A stretch of 64,000 nucleotides of DNA from Enterococcus quebecensis (GTDB lineage: Bacteria; Bacillota; Bacilli; Lactobacillales; Enterococcaceae), in the NCBI RefSeq assembly GCF_001730365.1, contig NZ_MIKB01000019.1:51051-115050 (forward strand), in the 5' to 3' direction. Below are positions 8,999 to 18,606 of the stretch, one piece after another (the stretch's first letter is position 1; the number at the start of each line of letters is the position of its first letter). Below the pieces are notes generated by a model. The model was not told the origin of the DNA and made no database searches. It saw nothing but the letters and a program-made list of their open reading frames with translations. The position numbers and the translations under genes are program-made.

Positions 8999-10761
8999 AA
9001 AACGCACTTTCTTCTATCAGACGCTTAGCTAGATATATTCGACCTTACAAAGGAACATTTATTTTAGTTATCATCTTCACCATTTTAACTGTCGCATTTA
9101 ACGCAGCCTTACCTTATGTTTCTGGTTTACCAATTACTGAGATTAGTAATAATGTTGCAGCAGGGGATGGATTGAACTACTCATACATTATCCAATGTTT
9201 GATTTGGATATTGATTGTTGGTCTCGGTTATTGCGCGGCTCAATTTTTATCTGGCTATTTGATGGCAGCAGTTGTTCAACATTCTATGCGTGATTTACGT
9301 CGGGATATTGATGAGAAAATCAATCGATTACCTGTTTCTTATTTTGATAAAAATCAACAAGGAAATATCTTGTCTCGTGTGACAAATGATGTAGATGCAG
9401 TTAGTAATGCCATGCAGCAAAGTTTCATCAATATTGTTTCGGCTATTCTTGGGATTGTTATGGCAGTTGCGATGATGTTTTATATCAACTGGTTGATGGC
9501 GTTGATTTCCATTATAATGATTCCTTTATCATTATTTATTTCAAAAACGATTGTCAGCATCTCACAAAAATATTTCCAAGGGATGCAAAATGCTCTTGGT
9601 GATTTAAATGGTTATGTCCAAGAAAATATGACTGGCTTTAGTGTATTAAAGCTTTACGGACGTGAAAAAGAAACCTTAGAAGGTTTTAAAAAAGTTAATC
9701 ATAACTTAAATAATTTTGGTTTTAAAGCAGCTTTCATTTCTGGATTGATGCTTCCACTTGTGCAGATGACAGCATATAGTGCATACATCGGTATGGCAGT
9801 TTTAGGTAGTTACTATGTAATTACTGGTGTCATTGTAGTTGGACAATTACAAGCATTCATTCAATACATTTGGCAGATCAGTCAGCCGATGGGAAATATT
9901 ACTCAATTGTCAGCAGCTTTACAAAGTGCGTCAGCTGCCACTACGCGTGTTTTTGAGATTTTGGATGAGCCGGAAGAAGAACTAAATGAACACAATGTTC
10001 CGTTACCAGAAAAAGTTCATGGTTCAGTCCAGTTTGAAAATGTCAGCTTTAGTTATGACCCTGCAAAACCATTGATTAAAAACTTGAACTTTGAAGTGAA
10101 AGCAGGTCAGACAGTTGCTATTGTTGGACCAACTGGAGCTGGGAAAACGACATTAATCAATTTACTGATGCGTTTTTATGATGTTAATGAAGGCGCCATA
10201 AAAGTTGATGGTATTGATACAAAAAAAATGGATCGAAGCGATGTACGCTCAGTCTTTGGTATGGTTTTACAAGATGCTTGGCTGTATGAAGGAACGATTG
10301 CAGACAATATCCGTTTTGGTAAATTAGATGCTACTGATTATGAAGTCGTTGATGCTGCAAAAACAGCTAATGTCGATCACTTTATTCGTACGATGCCGGA
10401 TGGTTATGAGATGGAAATCAATTCAGAAGGAGACAACGTTTCCCTCGGACAAAAGCAGTTGTTGACAATTGCTAGAGCAGTGATTTCTAATCCAAGAATC
10501 TTGATACTAGATGAAGCCACAAGTTCTGTTGATACTCGTTTGGAAGCGTTGATTCAAAAAGCGATGGATCGAGTAATGGAAGGACGTACTAGTTTTGTAA
10601 TTGCCCATCGTCTTTCAACAATTCGTGAAGCGGATTTGATTCTTGTGATGAACCAAGGAGAAATAATTGAAAAAGGCACACATGATGAGCTATTAGAGCA
10701 AGGCGGTTTCTATGAAAAATTATATAATAGCCAATTTGCTGAAGATGGTGACTACGATTAA
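8995..10761 (+). CDS. efrB: Heterodimeric ABC multidrug exporter half, EfrB-type
   Basis: A 588-residue partner of the preceding gene with six membrane helices and a C-terminal ATPase. Walker A is GPTGAGKTT (near residue 378), Walker B ILILDEATSSVD has the catalytic Glu, and the H-loop is intact (IAHR). Its signature motif is altered (VSLGQKQ instead of LSGGQ), complementing the defects of EfrA, as in exporters with one degenerate ATP site. The ATG overlaps the efrA stop by 4 nt (ATGA) behind GAGGAGG. EfrAB expels drugs and dyes in E. faecalis. Confidence 0.88.
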   Translation: MKNALSSIRRLARYIRPYKGTFILVIIFTILTVAFNAALPYVSGLPITEISNNVAAGDGLNYSYIIQCLIWILIVGLGYCAAQFLSGYLMAAVVQHSMRDLRRDIDEKINRLPVSYFDKNQQGNILSRVTNDVDAVSNAMQQSFINIVSAILGIVMAVAMMFYINWLMALISIIMIPLSLFISKTIVSISQKYFQGMQNALGDLNGYVQENMTGFSVLKLYGREKETLEGFKKVNHNLNNFGFKAAFISGLMLPLVQMTAYSAYIGMAVLGSYYVITGVIVVGQLQAFIQYIWQISQPMGNITQLSAALQSASAATTRVFEILDEPEEELNEHNVPLPEKVHGSVQFENVSFSYDPAKPLIKNLNFEVKAGQTVAIVGPTGAGKTTLINLLMRFYDVNEGAIKVDGIDTKKMDRSDVRSVFGMVLQDAWLYEGTIADNIRFGKLDATDYEVVDAAKTANVDHFIRTMPDGYEMEINSEGDNVSLGQKQLLTIARAVISNPRILILDEATSSVDTRLEALIQKAMDRVMEGRTSFVIAHRLSTIREADLILVMNQGEIIEKGTHDELLEQGGFYEKLYNSQFAEDGDYD

Positions 10762-10770
10762 TAGTTGTGA

Positions 10771-10808
10771 AGAAAAGATACCAATTGAGGTGTCTTTTCT
10801 TTTTTTTT
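10771..10808 (+). terminator. Terminator after efrB
   Basis: Stem AGAAAAGA with TCTTTTCT plus inner pairs, followed by eight or more T. Confidence 0.85.
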
Positions 10809-10892
10809 GAAGAATTTCTAAAAAGAATGCGTATCTATCCGAGTATGTTCTCAAATTTGATATACTTATAGATAATAGAAGAGGTGAAACAA

Positions 10893-11384
10893 ATGACAAA
10901 AGATTATTTTATTGCAGCAAGCGCAGATGTTTATGGCAATGTGACATTAGCTAAAGATACAAGTATTTGGTTTCAATCTGTATTGAGAGGGGATAATAAT
11001 TCAATTACCATCAATACAGGTAGTAATGTCCAAGACGGTACTGTAATCCATGTTGATCAGGATGCCCCTGTCGTTATTGGTGAAAATGTAACGATTGGTC
11101 ATCAGTGTATGCTTCATGGCTGTACCATAGAAGATGGCGCTTTGATTGGCATGGGTTCGACGATTTTAAATCATGCAATAGTTGGGAAAAATAGCTTGAT
11201 CGGTGCAGGTTCTTTAGTCACTGAAGGGACAGAAATTCCGCCTAATGTTCTAGCATTTGGACGACCAGCTAGAGTGATTCGCCCATTAACAAGAGAAGAA
11301 ATTCGTAAAAATAAAGAAAATGCTGAACATTACGTTGAACGCTCAAAAGAATTTATGGCTGGGAATTATTCACGCTTAGACTAA
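10893..11384 (+). CDS. Gamma-carbonic-anhydrase-like hexapeptide-repeat protein
   Basis: A 163-residue left-handed beta-helix protein of the YrdA/PaaY/CaiE group. Hexapeptide repeats fill residues 10-125, and the three probable zinc histidines are seen in VIHVD, IGHQ and LHGC, the pattern of gamma-class carbonic anhydrases. A C-terminal helix (TREEIRKNKENAEHYV) packs on the coil. Catalysis cannot be concluded from sequence, since many family members are of unknown activity. The ATG at 10893 is used because the in-frame GTG at 10884 lies inside the GAGGTGA ribosome site. Confidence 0.82.
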   Translation: MTKDYFIAASADVYGNVTLAKDTSIWFQSVLRGDNNSITINTGSNVQDGTVIHVDQDAPVVIGENVTIGHQCMLHGCTIEDGALIGMGSTILNHAIVGKNSLIGAGSLVTEGTEIPPNVLAFGRPARVIRPLTREEIRKNKENAEHYVERSKEFMAGNYSRLD

Positions 11385-11429
11385 TCATAGTAGGTTTACT
11401 TTATAAGTAAAGCAGGAGGCGGTGAAAGA

Positions 11430-11792
11430 ATGTATTTAACAGTTAGTGATGAAGCACAGGTGAAATTAACTCCTTATATTGAAAGCAAGACAGTGATTAT
11501 TTTGGATCTAGATGATGGTGTTGGTAAGTATTCCAAAATGGGTGGTTGTTCACTAGATACGAGTTTCCGATTGTTGATACTGAATCAACTGCAAGATAAA
11601 ACTGATTTTGATTTGACATTAGACTCAGCTATCGGTGCAATTTACATCAAGGACTACTCTAAAAGGTATTTAGATGAAGAGATGATATTAGATGTTGATC
11701 TCCGACTACAAGTATTCAAGTTGAAGGGTACAAGTGGTACCTTGGATGGAAATGTCCCTATTGTTGATTTGCGACCAGAAAAAAACGAATAA
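11430..11792 (+). CDS. HesB/IscA-fold protein (YqkB-like)
   Basis: A 120-residue protein of the iron-sulphur biosynthesis fold (FeS_syn type). It resembles B. subtilis YqkB rather than true A-type carriers. Only one cysteine is seen (GGCS, about residue 41), not the three needed for cluster carriage in IscA, so a role as Fe-S scaffold is doubtful. The GC-rich site GCAGGAGGCGG precedes the ATG. It lies 45 bp after the carbonic-anhydrase-like gene, probably the same transcript, and ends at a strong bidirectional terminator. Confidence 0.72.
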   Translation: MYLTVSDEAQVKLTPYIESKTVIILDLDDGVGKYSKMGGCSLDTSFRLLILNQLQDKTDFDLTLDSAIGAIYIKDYSKRYLDEEMILDVDLRLQVFKLKGTSGTLDGNVPIVDLRPEKNE

Positions 11793-11827
11793 AAAAACGA
11801 GAAGGATCGCCTCCTTCTCGTTTTTTT
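11791..11827. terminator. Bidirectional terminator
   Basis: A 9-bp stem CGAGAAGGA/TCCTTCTCG flanked by seven A on the left and seven T on the right, between convergent genes. Confidence 0.93.
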
Positions 11828-12446
11828 ATTCGGGTCTTTTTAAATCAAATAGATCATCAATATGTGCGTAAGTATTACCAGCTAATCGAGCAATTGGTTT
11901 GAATACTTCTGGTAAAATGTACTCATTTTCTTTATCGAAAACAGCTTCATCAAAGTGAAAATCTGTTATCTCCACAATAAATAAATCAGTAATCACTTGG
12001 TTTTCATGATTTTTAACTGGTACATATTGATGGAGACGTCCTTCCATTCGAATCGGTGCTGCTTTTATTCCTGGAACATCTACAGAGTTGCTTGCAGTGG
12101 TTCTGATTTGATTAAGACTGATCTCACTTTGGTCGGGATCTAAAGAAGCAGCTGTTTTATTCATAGATTCAACAACCTGATCGTTGATCAAGTGGATCAC
12201 AAGTTCTTTTGTGTCTAAAATATTTCTAGCCGTATCTTTTATTTCACCATTCCGCCTGAGAATTGATAACGTTACTAATGGAATGTCAGCTGCAGCAGCA
12301 TTGAAAAAACTAAAAGGTGCAGCATTTACAACTTGTTTATTTTTATTTAGCGTTGTCACCCACGCAATTGGACGAGGAATGATACTACCGGATAGAAATT
12401 TATAAGCCTGTTTTGATGATAAATATTTTGCAGAATAATGCAGCAT
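11826..12446 (-). CDS. Flavin reductase-like FMN-binding protein
   Basis: A 206-residue split-barrel flavoprotein of the flavin-reductase-like (DIM6/NTAB) family. The N-terminal segment SIIPRPIAWVTT and NAAPFSFFNA are the usual FMN-contact stretches. Such proteins reduce free flavin or act as oxidoreductases; the substrate is unknown. Its stop lies in the shared terminator. It is 23 nt downstream of the dioxygenase-like gene and probably co-transcribed, a pairing that suggests quinone or aromatic-electrophile detoxification. Confidence 0.82.
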   Translation of the reverse strand: MLHYSAKYLSSKQAYKFLSGSIIPRPIAWVTTLNKNKQVVNAAPFSFFNAAAADIPLVTLSILRRNGEIKDTARNILDTKELVIHLINDQVVESMNKTAASLDPDQSEISLNQIRTTASNSVDVPGIKAAPIRMEGRLHQYVPVKNHENQVITDLFIVEITDFHFDEAVFDKENEYILPEVFKPIARLAGNTYAHIDDLFDLKRPE

Positions 12447-12469
12447 TAGACTTCTCCAATCCTCAGTTA

Positions 12470-13441
12470 TTAACGCGGTTTATTCGCATCAGAAGTATCA
12501 AATGGTCGAACGAATTCTTCGATTTCTTTTCGTTTGCTTTCTAAAAATGGTGGTAAAGAAATTTTTTCACCAGCATTTTCATAGGTTTCGTCTTCTAAGA
12601 AACCTGGTCCATCAGTTGCTAATTCAAATAAAATATGTGGAGCGGCTCTGAAATACTCAGATTTAAAGTAAAAACGCTCAACAAAACCAGAATGCGGGAA
12701 TTGTAATTGATTGATTTTATCAATCCAGAAACGCAAAGCTTCTTGATCTGTGACACGAAGTGCTAGGTGATGAACATTACCAAAACCTTCTTGAGCTTCT
12801 GGAAGATCGTCACGATGTTCCACAATAATACTTGCCCCGTTACCACCTTCGCCAACTTCAAATAAATGAAAACTTCCCTGAGCATCTACTAATTTAAATC
12901 CTAAAACCCCAACTAAAACACGTTGCATATGTTCAAAATCTGACACCGTTACAAAGACTGGACCTAATCCAACCAATGCGTGTTCAGCAGGTATATTCGC
13001 TTTTTTCCAAGGAATGCCACTAGGGACTCCTTGATTATTTTCATCTGATATCAATTGATATCTTTGGTTATCGAAGTCTTCAAATTCTAGATATTTTTTA
13101 CCAAAACGTTCTTGAATCTCGCCATGTTCAATCTTATTTTCATTGAAGCGCTCAATCCAGTAATCTAAAGAGGCATCGCTTTTAACACGAAAAGATGTCC
13201 GAGAAATTGAATTTGTTCCTTTAGAACCTTTTGGGATTCCTGGGAAATCAAAAAATGTCATATCTGTCCCTGCTGATCCAAGGTCATCGGTAAAATAAAG
13301 ATGATAAGTTTCGATATCATCCTGATTAACTGTTTTTTTTATTAATCGTAATCCTAAAACATCAGTAAACAGGCGATAGATTTTTTCTGCACTTGATGTT
13401 ATTGCTGTAACGTGATGAATGCCGTGAATTTTTGTATCCAT
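12470..13441 (-). CDS. Ring-cleaving dioxygenase-like VOC protein (MhqO/LinE type)
   Basis: A 323-residue protein with two vicinal-oxygen-chelate modules. Metal ligands are suggested by GIHHVT at the N-terminus, NVHHLAL near residue 225 and the Glu of LFELATDGPGF. This is the layout of hydroquinone-type dioxygenases such as MhqO. These Fe(II) enzymes open aromatic rings of quinone-derived compounds and are often induced by thiol-reactive quinones. GGAGGG precedes the ATG. It leads a two-gene minus-strand operon with the flavin reductase. Confidence 0.85.
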   Translation of the reverse strand: MDTKIHGIHHVTAITSSAEKIYRLFTDVLGLRLIKKTVNQDDIETYHLYFTDDLGSAGTDMTFFDFPGIPKGSKGTNSISRTSFRVKSDASLDYWIERFNENKIEHGEIQERFGKKYLEFEDFDNQRYQLISDENNQGVPSGIPWKKANIPAEHALVGLGPVFVTVSDFEHMQRVLVGVLGFKLVDAQGSFHLFEVGEGGNGASIIVEHRDDLPEAQEGFGNVHHLALRVTDQEALRFWIDKINQLQFPHSGFVERFYFKSEYFRAAPHILFELATDGPGFLEDETYENAGEKISLPPFLESKRKEIEEFVRPFDTSDANKPR

Positions 13442-13611
13442 GATATAAACCCTCCAAATTGATAATTATTTTTTCAATTAACTTACTAAAAGTAAGTATA
13501 AACTGAAACGATCAGATAAGCAACTATTTTGTTTCTCCTTAACTATTGATAGAAGATATAAAGAAGAGTAAGATAGGGATACTAAGTTGGTAAAGAAAGT
13601 AGGATAAAGTG

Positions 13612-14481
13612 ATGGAAGAGAAAAAAACGTTTCATGTTAACGGTTATATTGCCTTAGTCATTTTAGTTATCTTGATTATTATTGGCGGATATTATTTTTA
13701 TTTTGGAGTCACAAATGAAAGTATTGCAATGATTGCGATTAGTTTGGTTTTATGGGTGATTTCTGGTTTATTTTTAAGCTCATTAACGATAGTTAGTCCA
13801 AACCAAGCTAAAGCAATTTTGTTTTTCGGACAGTATCTAGGAACGATCAAAGATAATGGTCTTTTTATAACGACACCATTGACTCAAAAAATCAACGTCT
13901 CATTAAAAGTACGAAATTTTAACAGCTCATTGCTTAAAGTGAATGATTCAGACGGAAATCCAGTTGAAATTTCTGCAGTTGTTGTTTTTAAAGTCGTTGA
14001 TACAGCCAAAGCTTTGTTTGATGTTGACCGTTATCAAGATTTTATAGAAATCCAAAGTGAAACAGCTATTCGCCACATTGCTACACAATACCCGTATGAT
14101 ACCTTTAATGAAGATGATTTAACTTTACGAGGAAATACAACTGAAGTTTCAGAAGAGATGGCGAAAGAATTACAAGAACGTTTAGCCGTTGCAGGGGTTG
14201 AAGTCATCGAAACTCGCTTAAATCACTTAGCGTATGCCACTGAAATCGCTAGTGCAATGTTGCAAAGACAACAAGCTAAAGCCATTCTTTCTGCAAGACA
14301 AATCATTGTTGAAGGTGCGGTATCTATGACACAAATGGCTTTAGAACAAATCGAAGGTGGACAAGAAATCGACTTTACTGATGATCGTAAAGTTCAATTG
14401 ATCAACAATCTTCTAGTATCAATTATTACTGATAAAGGCACACAACCAGTTATCAACACTGGTGAAGTTCACGAACGATAG
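13612..14481 (+). CDS. SPFH/Band 7 domain protein
   Basis: A 289-residue membrane-anchored protein. Two hydrophobic segments lie at about residues 11-31 and 38-60. An SPFH (prohibitin/stomatin) domain follows, with VSPNQAKAILFFGQY and the helical stretch AKELQERLAVAGVEVIETR. Such proteins oligomerise at membrane microdomains and often help envelope stress or protease complexes. The ATG at 13612 is preferred to the adjacent GTG at 13609 since AGGA is 7 nt away. It is close to envelope-stress genes (mltG, liaFSR). Confidence 0.85.
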   Translation: MEEKKTFHVNGYIALVILVILIIIGGYYFYFGVTNESIAMIAISLVLWVISGLFLSSLTIVSPNQAKAILFFGQYLGTIKDNGLFITTPLTQKINVSLKVRNFNSSLLKVNDSDGNPVEISAVVVFKVVDTAKALFDVDRYQDFIEIQSETAIRHIATQYPYDTFNEDDLTLRGNTTEVSEEMAKELQERLAVAGVEVIETRLNHLAYATEIASAMLQRQQAKAILSARQIIVEGAVSMTQMALEQIEGGQEIDFTDDRKVQLINNLLVSIITDKGTQPVINTGEVHER

Positions 14482-14492
14482 AAATAAATACA

Positions 14493-14529
14493 AGAGACAG
14501 AAGATCTTAATTGGTGATCGTCTGTCTCT
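14493..14529 (+). terminator. Hairpin after the SPFH gene
   Basis: A 9-bp stem AGAGACAGA/TCTGTCTCT with an inner GATC/GATC pairing. There is no T-run after it, so it may be a transcript-end or processing hairpin and not an autonomous terminator. Confidence 0.5.
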
Positions 14530-14580
14530 AATGCTAATCTGAAGACTGAACTTGGTTGGACAAAAGAAAGTGAGTTTTTT

Positions 14581-15234
14581 ATGCTGTATAAAACGATTTT
14601 ATTTGATTTAGACGGAACGATCACAGATTCTGGCGAAGGGATCATTCATTCTGTTGTTTATGCGTTAAAAAAAATGGATTTAAAAGTACCAAAGCAAACG
14701 GAGCTTTATTCTTTTATTGGTCCTCCTTTGAATGAATCATTTAAAAAAATGTATCGTTTAGATACACAATCAACTGAACAAGCTGTTGAGTATTACCGTG
14801 ACTATTATAAGGAAAAAGGGATGTATGAAAATCGTGTGTATAAAGGAGTTACCGAACTCTTAGAGGCATTAACAAAAGCTGGATGTCGTTTGTATATTGC
14901 GACATCTAAGCCGGAAGTCTATGCAAAAAAGATCCTAGATCACTTTGGTTTAGCAAGTTATTTTAAAGGGGTCTATGGTGCTAGTTTGAATGGTGAACGT
15001 TCGAAAAAAGGGGATGTTATTCACTATGCACTAGACGAAGCTAAGATTACTAATTTAAAAGAAACGGTTATGATCGGTGATCGCAGTCACGACATAGAGG
15101 GAGCCAAAGAAAATGAATTAGCCAGTATCGGTGTGTTGTATGGATTCGGTGATGCAGCAGAGCTAGAAGCTGCAGGAGCGTCCATTATTGTTAAAACACC
15201 CAGAGAAATAGAAAATATAATCATAAAAAGTTAA
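14581..15234 (+). CDS. HAD-superfamily phosphatase, phosphoglycolate-phosphatase-like
   Basis: A 217-residue HAD subfamily IA enzyme. Motif I is FDLDGTITDS (nucleophile Asp9, acid Asp11), motif II ATSKPEVY, motif III the Lys in RSKKGD and motif IV MIGDRSHDIEGA. The helical cap lies between residues 15 and 85. This pattern matches Gph/PpaX-type phosphatases, which hydrolyse phosphoglycolate, pyrophosphate or nucleotides; the substrate here is unknown. GAAAGTGAG precedes the ATG by 6 nt. Confidence 0.84.
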   Translation: MLYKTILFDLDGTITDSGEGIIHSVVYALKKMDLKVPKQTELYSFIGPPLNESFKKMYRLDTQSTEQAVEYYRDYYKEKGMYENRVYKGVTELLEALTKAGCRLYIATSKPEVYAKKILDHFGLASYFKGVYGASLNGERSKKGDVIHYALDEAKITNLKETVMIGDRSHDIEGAKENELASIGVLYGFGDAAELEAAGASIIVKTPREIENIIIKS

Positions 15235-15541
15235 AAAAATTTAAGGAAATATAGATCGGTTGATAAAAAATGTGAGAATTGAAATGGTCTATTGAAGAAA
15301 AAAGGAATGGAATGACCTTTCATTGAGAGTACTTCAGTGGATATTCGTAAATATTCTTTTTGCATATTTTAAGTGTCAATAAGAGGCTAGGGACAGGAGT
15401 TCTAAGTCTCTTTTTTGATCAAAATTTGTGAACAAATCTTACAAGTTAGTGACTTTTCTTTAAATAAGTTTAAATTTAAAAAGCTTTCATGTATAATGGT
15501 TAAAGTTAAAGAAGAGATATAGAAAGTAAGGAGGATTTGTT
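15235..15541 (+). promoter_or_regulatory. Intergenic region with mltG promoter
   Basis: About 300 bp with no convincing gene. A perfect TATAAT at 15492-15497 with a weak TTTAAA at 15469-15474 (17-bp spacer) is the likely mltG promoter. The remainder is AT-rich, with no strong hairpin. Confidence 0.45.
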
Positions 15542-16972
15542 TTGGCAGACGATAACCAAAATAAACAAGATCATTCCACATCTTCATTTAAAGATCAGGT
15601 CTTGCGTTCTTTGCGTGGAGAAGAGATTGGAAATGATAGTTCAGCTTCCTCTGAACACAAGGCTCAGAGCCTATCACAGCACAATGAAGCAGAATATAAT
15701 AGAACAGATAGTTCACCGTATAGTAACCAAAGCGAGCCGGCAAAACCAGTTGAGATGGAATCTGTAGGTTCACGTAGCACAGAGCACCAGTCAAGGCGAG
15801 CAGGGCAAGGTCAACCGAATGAGCCAGAGGAATTTGGGAACTCATTGGGATCTAATAACGAGAATAAGAGCAAACAAACTAGAAAAAAAGAAGATCGAAT
15901 TGTTAGTCGGATTGTCTTGATCGTTGCATCTGTTTTATTATTAGTGATTGCAATTTTCGGCTTTACTTTTTATAAGTATGTCGATGCAGGATTGCAGCCA
16001 TTAGACAAAAAGGATACTAAATTGGTTCAGGTACACATCCCAGAAGATTCCTCTAATAAGAAAATTGCCAATATTTTAGAAGAAACTAAAGTCATTAAAA
16101 GTGGAATAATCTTTAATTATTATGCAAAATTTAAAAATTTGACTGATTTTCAAGCTGGCTACTATCAAATGTCGCCAAATATGACATTAGACGAAATTGG
16201 TGCACTTTTAAGAGAGGGTGGGACGGCAGAACCAACTCAGATTGCAGATGGAAAAGTCACGATTCCAGAAGGCTATGATATTGATAAAATCGGAGATGCC
16301 GTTGAAAAAAATACTGATTACAATAAAAAACAATTTATCGAATTGATGAAAAATCAAGAATTTTTCGATACAATGAAACAAAAATATCCAGAATTGTTGG
16401 CAAGTGCCGCTGAGGCAAAAGATGTTCGCTATCGCTTGGAGGGCTATTTATTCCCAGCGACCTATGATTATTACAAAGAGTTAAAGTTAGAAGATTTTGT
16501 AGATAAGATGATTGCCAAGACCAATAGTGTGATTGAACCGTTTATCCCAATGGTTCATTCTAAAGGTATGACGATTCAACAAGTGTTGACACTAGCTTCA
16601 TTAGTTGAAAAAGAAGGTGTGAAAGAAGAGGATCGTAAGAAAATTGCTCAAGTCTTCTTTAATCGTATTGCAGCAAACATGCCTTTACAGTCAGATATTT
16701 CCATCCTTTATGCTTTAGGTGAGCATAAAGAATTAGTATCTTATACAGATTTAGAAGTAGATTCACCCTATAATTTATACAAAAACACTGGTTATGGACC
16801 AGGACCTTTAGACAGTCCTAGTGAGCAAGCAATAAATGCCGTATTAAATCCAATACAAAATAATTATCTCTATTTTGTTGCTGATATCTCAACTGGAGAT
16901 GTTTATTTTGCTGAAACGTACGAACAGCATCAAGTGCTTGTAGCTAAATATGTAAATAAAGAAACTGAATAA
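15542..16972 (+). CDS. mltG: Endolytic murein transglycosylase MltG
   Basis: A 476-residue membrane enzyme that cleaves nascent peptidoglycan strands and is thought to set glycan length. Residues 1-115 are a disordered, Ser/Gln/Glu-rich cytoplasmic tail. One membrane helix lies at about 119-142, then a LysM-like subdomain and the YceG catalytic domain. LASLVEKEG carries the catalytic Glu, and the PLQSDISILYALG stretch is typical. The long N-tail is usual in lactic acid cocci. TTG start, with TAAGGAGG 7 nt upstream. It is followed by greA, as in related genomes. Confidence 0.92.
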   Translation: MADDNQNKQDHSTSSFKDQVLRSLRGEEIGNDSSASSEHKAQSLSQHNEAEYNRTDSSPYSNQSEPAKPVEMESVGSRSTEHQSRRAGQGQPNEPEEFGNSLGSNNENKSKQTRKKEDRIVSRIVLIVASVLLLVIAIFGFTFYKYVDAGLQPLDKKDTKLVQVHIPEDSSNKKIANILEETKVIKSGIIFNYYAKFKNLTDFQAGYYQMSPNMTLDEIGALLREGGTAEPTQIADGKVTIPEGYDIDKIGDAVEKNTDYNKKQFIELMKNQEFFDTMKQKYPELLASAAEAKDVRYRLEGYLFPATYDYYKELKLEDFVDKMIAKTNSVIEPFIPMVHSKGMTIQQVLTLASLVEKEGVKEEDRKKIAQVFFNRIAANMPLQSDISILYALGEHKELVSYTDLEVDSPYNLYKNTGYGPGPLDSPSEQAINAVLNPIQNNYLYFVADISTGDVYFAETYEQHQVLVAKYVNKETE

Positions 16973-17004
16973 AATAAATAAAGTTTAAGTTTGCGTACTA
17001 TATT

Positions 17005-17040
17005 ACGAGCCAACCTAGTTGATGGGCGGCTCGTTTCGCT
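17005..17040 (+). terminator. Probable terminator after mltG
   Basis: Stem ACGAGCC/GGCTCGT (7 bp) followed by a pyrimidine-rich but interrupted T tract. Confidence 0.5.
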
Positions 17041-17229
17041 TTCCTTATCCTTAAAGAGAAGAGTGTAATAGGCTTAGTTAGGCTATAAACTTTTTAGCAG
17101 AATTATAAAAATTGAGTGAATATTATTTACAATTTGCTTAAAGCGTGGTACTCTTTTCTGGATTGAAAGCGGAATTTTTCAATGAAAACAAAATATGACA
17201 TTGTAGTAAGTTAAGAAGGAGAAAATAAC

Positions 17230-17703
17230 ATGGCAGAAAAAGTATTTCCTATGACACTTGAAGGAAAAGAAAAATTAGAACAAGAATTAGAAGAACTAAA
17301 GACAGTTAAACGAAAAGAAATCGTTGAACGTATAAAAATTGCGAGAAGCTTTGGTGATCTATCAGAAAACTCTGAGTACGAATCAGCTAAAGATGAGCAA
17401 GCCTTTGTAGAAGGTCGAATCACAACCCTAGAAAATATGATTCGTTTTGCACAAATCATTGATAATGATGGTGTAGATTCAGATGAAGTTTCTATTGGAA
17501 AAACAGTAACATTTATTGAATTACCAGACGGCGAAGAGGAAGAATATACAATTGTTGGAAGTGCAGAAGCAGATCCTTTTTCTGGTAAAATATCAAATGA
17601 TTCACCGATTGCTCAAGCGTTGATCGGTAAATGTTTAAATGACCAAGTAGTTATTGCTACTCCTGGTGGAGATATGCAAGTAAAGATCACGAAGGTTAGC
17701 TAA
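17230..17703 (+). CDS. greA: Transcription elongation factor GreA
   Basis: A 157-residue two-domain factor that enters the RNA polymerase secondary channel and stimulates cleavage of backtracked RNA. The N-terminal coiled coil includes [16 protein letters not shown], whose acidic residues sit at the tip; the C-terminal FKBP-like domain contains [10 protein letters not shown]. Length and motifs are canonical. GAAGGAGA precedes the ATG. Confidence 0.96.
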   Translation: MAEKVFPMTLEGKEKLEQELEELKTVKRKEIVERIKIARSFGDLSENSEYESAKDEQAFVEGRITTLENMIRFAQIIDNDGVDSDEVSIGKTVTFIELPDGEEEEYTIVGSAEADPFSGKISNDSPIAQALIGKCLNDQVVIATPGGDMQVKITKVS

Positions 17704-17738
17704 TTAACAACAATAAATTTTTTCAACTGAAGAATTGT

Positions 17739-17773
17739 ACGAGGATAGGACGCTTTGTCCCATCCTCGTTTTG
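17739..17773 (+). terminator. greA terminator
   Basis: Stem ACGAGGAT with ATCCTCGT around a GC-rich loop, followed by TTTTG. Confidence 0.75.
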
Positions 17774-17874
17774 CTGAAAAATTAGGGCTAAAGTCCTATA
17801 GTAAAATGGGGCTTGAGCAACTAACATTAATATGGGAATCAGGCTATACTAATTTCATAGGAAGGGGGATTATC

Positions 17875-18606
17875 ATGAATAACCCATGGCGTTTTTTTAT
17901 TGTAGTGGAAGCATTACTTTTTATTTTGGCATTATGGCAAATTTTACATAACCCAGGTCTAGTTGTTTTGTTAGTATTGGGTATCTTAAGTGTTATTTAT
18001 GCAATGAAAAAAACTCATCGCAGTCATTTCAACAACTTTCAGCTAGTGTTGGGGGTCATCTTGATTTTGATTGGAGTGATGAATAGTCCTGGATTTTGGT
18101 TGATGTTAGTTTTTGGTGTTTTATTTATTGGTTTAAAAGGAGTAGAAATTGCTGGCGTTGATATCACCCAACGAGCTCCTTGGAGAAAAAAACAGATGAT
18201 TATGGTTGAAACAACAAATGTTGAACCAAAAAGCGGGCGACGATTCAAACGTCCCTGGTTTGCTAATGAACGCATCGGCAGTAACGTTTATGAGTGGGAT
18301 GACATCAACATCGACATTCTTTCGGGCGATACTATTGTTGATTTGGGCAATACATTGTTACCTAAAGATGATAGTATTATTATTATTCGTAAAGGGTTTG
18401 GTCGCACAAGGATTTTAGTTCCCGTAGGAGTTGGGGTGTCATTGGAACATTCAACTTTTTATGGAAATGTTAACTTTGAAGAAGAAAAATATCATCTTAA
18501 AAATGAATCATTAAAAGTTTATAGCAATGATTTTGATACGAATAATCGTCGCTTAAAAATTATCACCAACGCATTAGTCGGAGACGTAGAGGTGATTCGT
18601 GTATGA
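17875..18606 (+). CDS. liaF: LiaF, membrane inhibitor of the LiaSR system
   Basis: A 243-residue protein with four short membrane helices in residues 5-95 and a C-terminal cytoplasmic DUF2154-type domain of beta strands (VSLEHSTFYGNV and neighbours). LiaF restrains LiaS until the envelope is disturbed. The ATG at 17875 is used because GGAAGGGGG stands just before it; 40 extra in-frame residues upstream run back into the greA terminator. It overlaps liaS by 4 nt. TATACT at 17845-17850 may be the -10 of the operon. Confidence 0.92.
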   Translation: MNNPWRFFIVVEALLFILALWQILHNPGLVVLLVLGILSVIYAMKKTHRSHFNNFQLVLGVILILIGVMNSPGFWLMLVFGVLFIGLKGVEIAGVDITQRAPWRKKQMIMVETTNVEPKSGRRFKRPWFANERIGSNVYEWDDINIDILSGDTIVDLGNTLLPKDDSIIIIRKGFGRTRILVPVGVGVSLEHSTFYGNVNFEEEKYHLKNESLKVYSNDFDTNNRRLKIITNALVGDVEVIRV

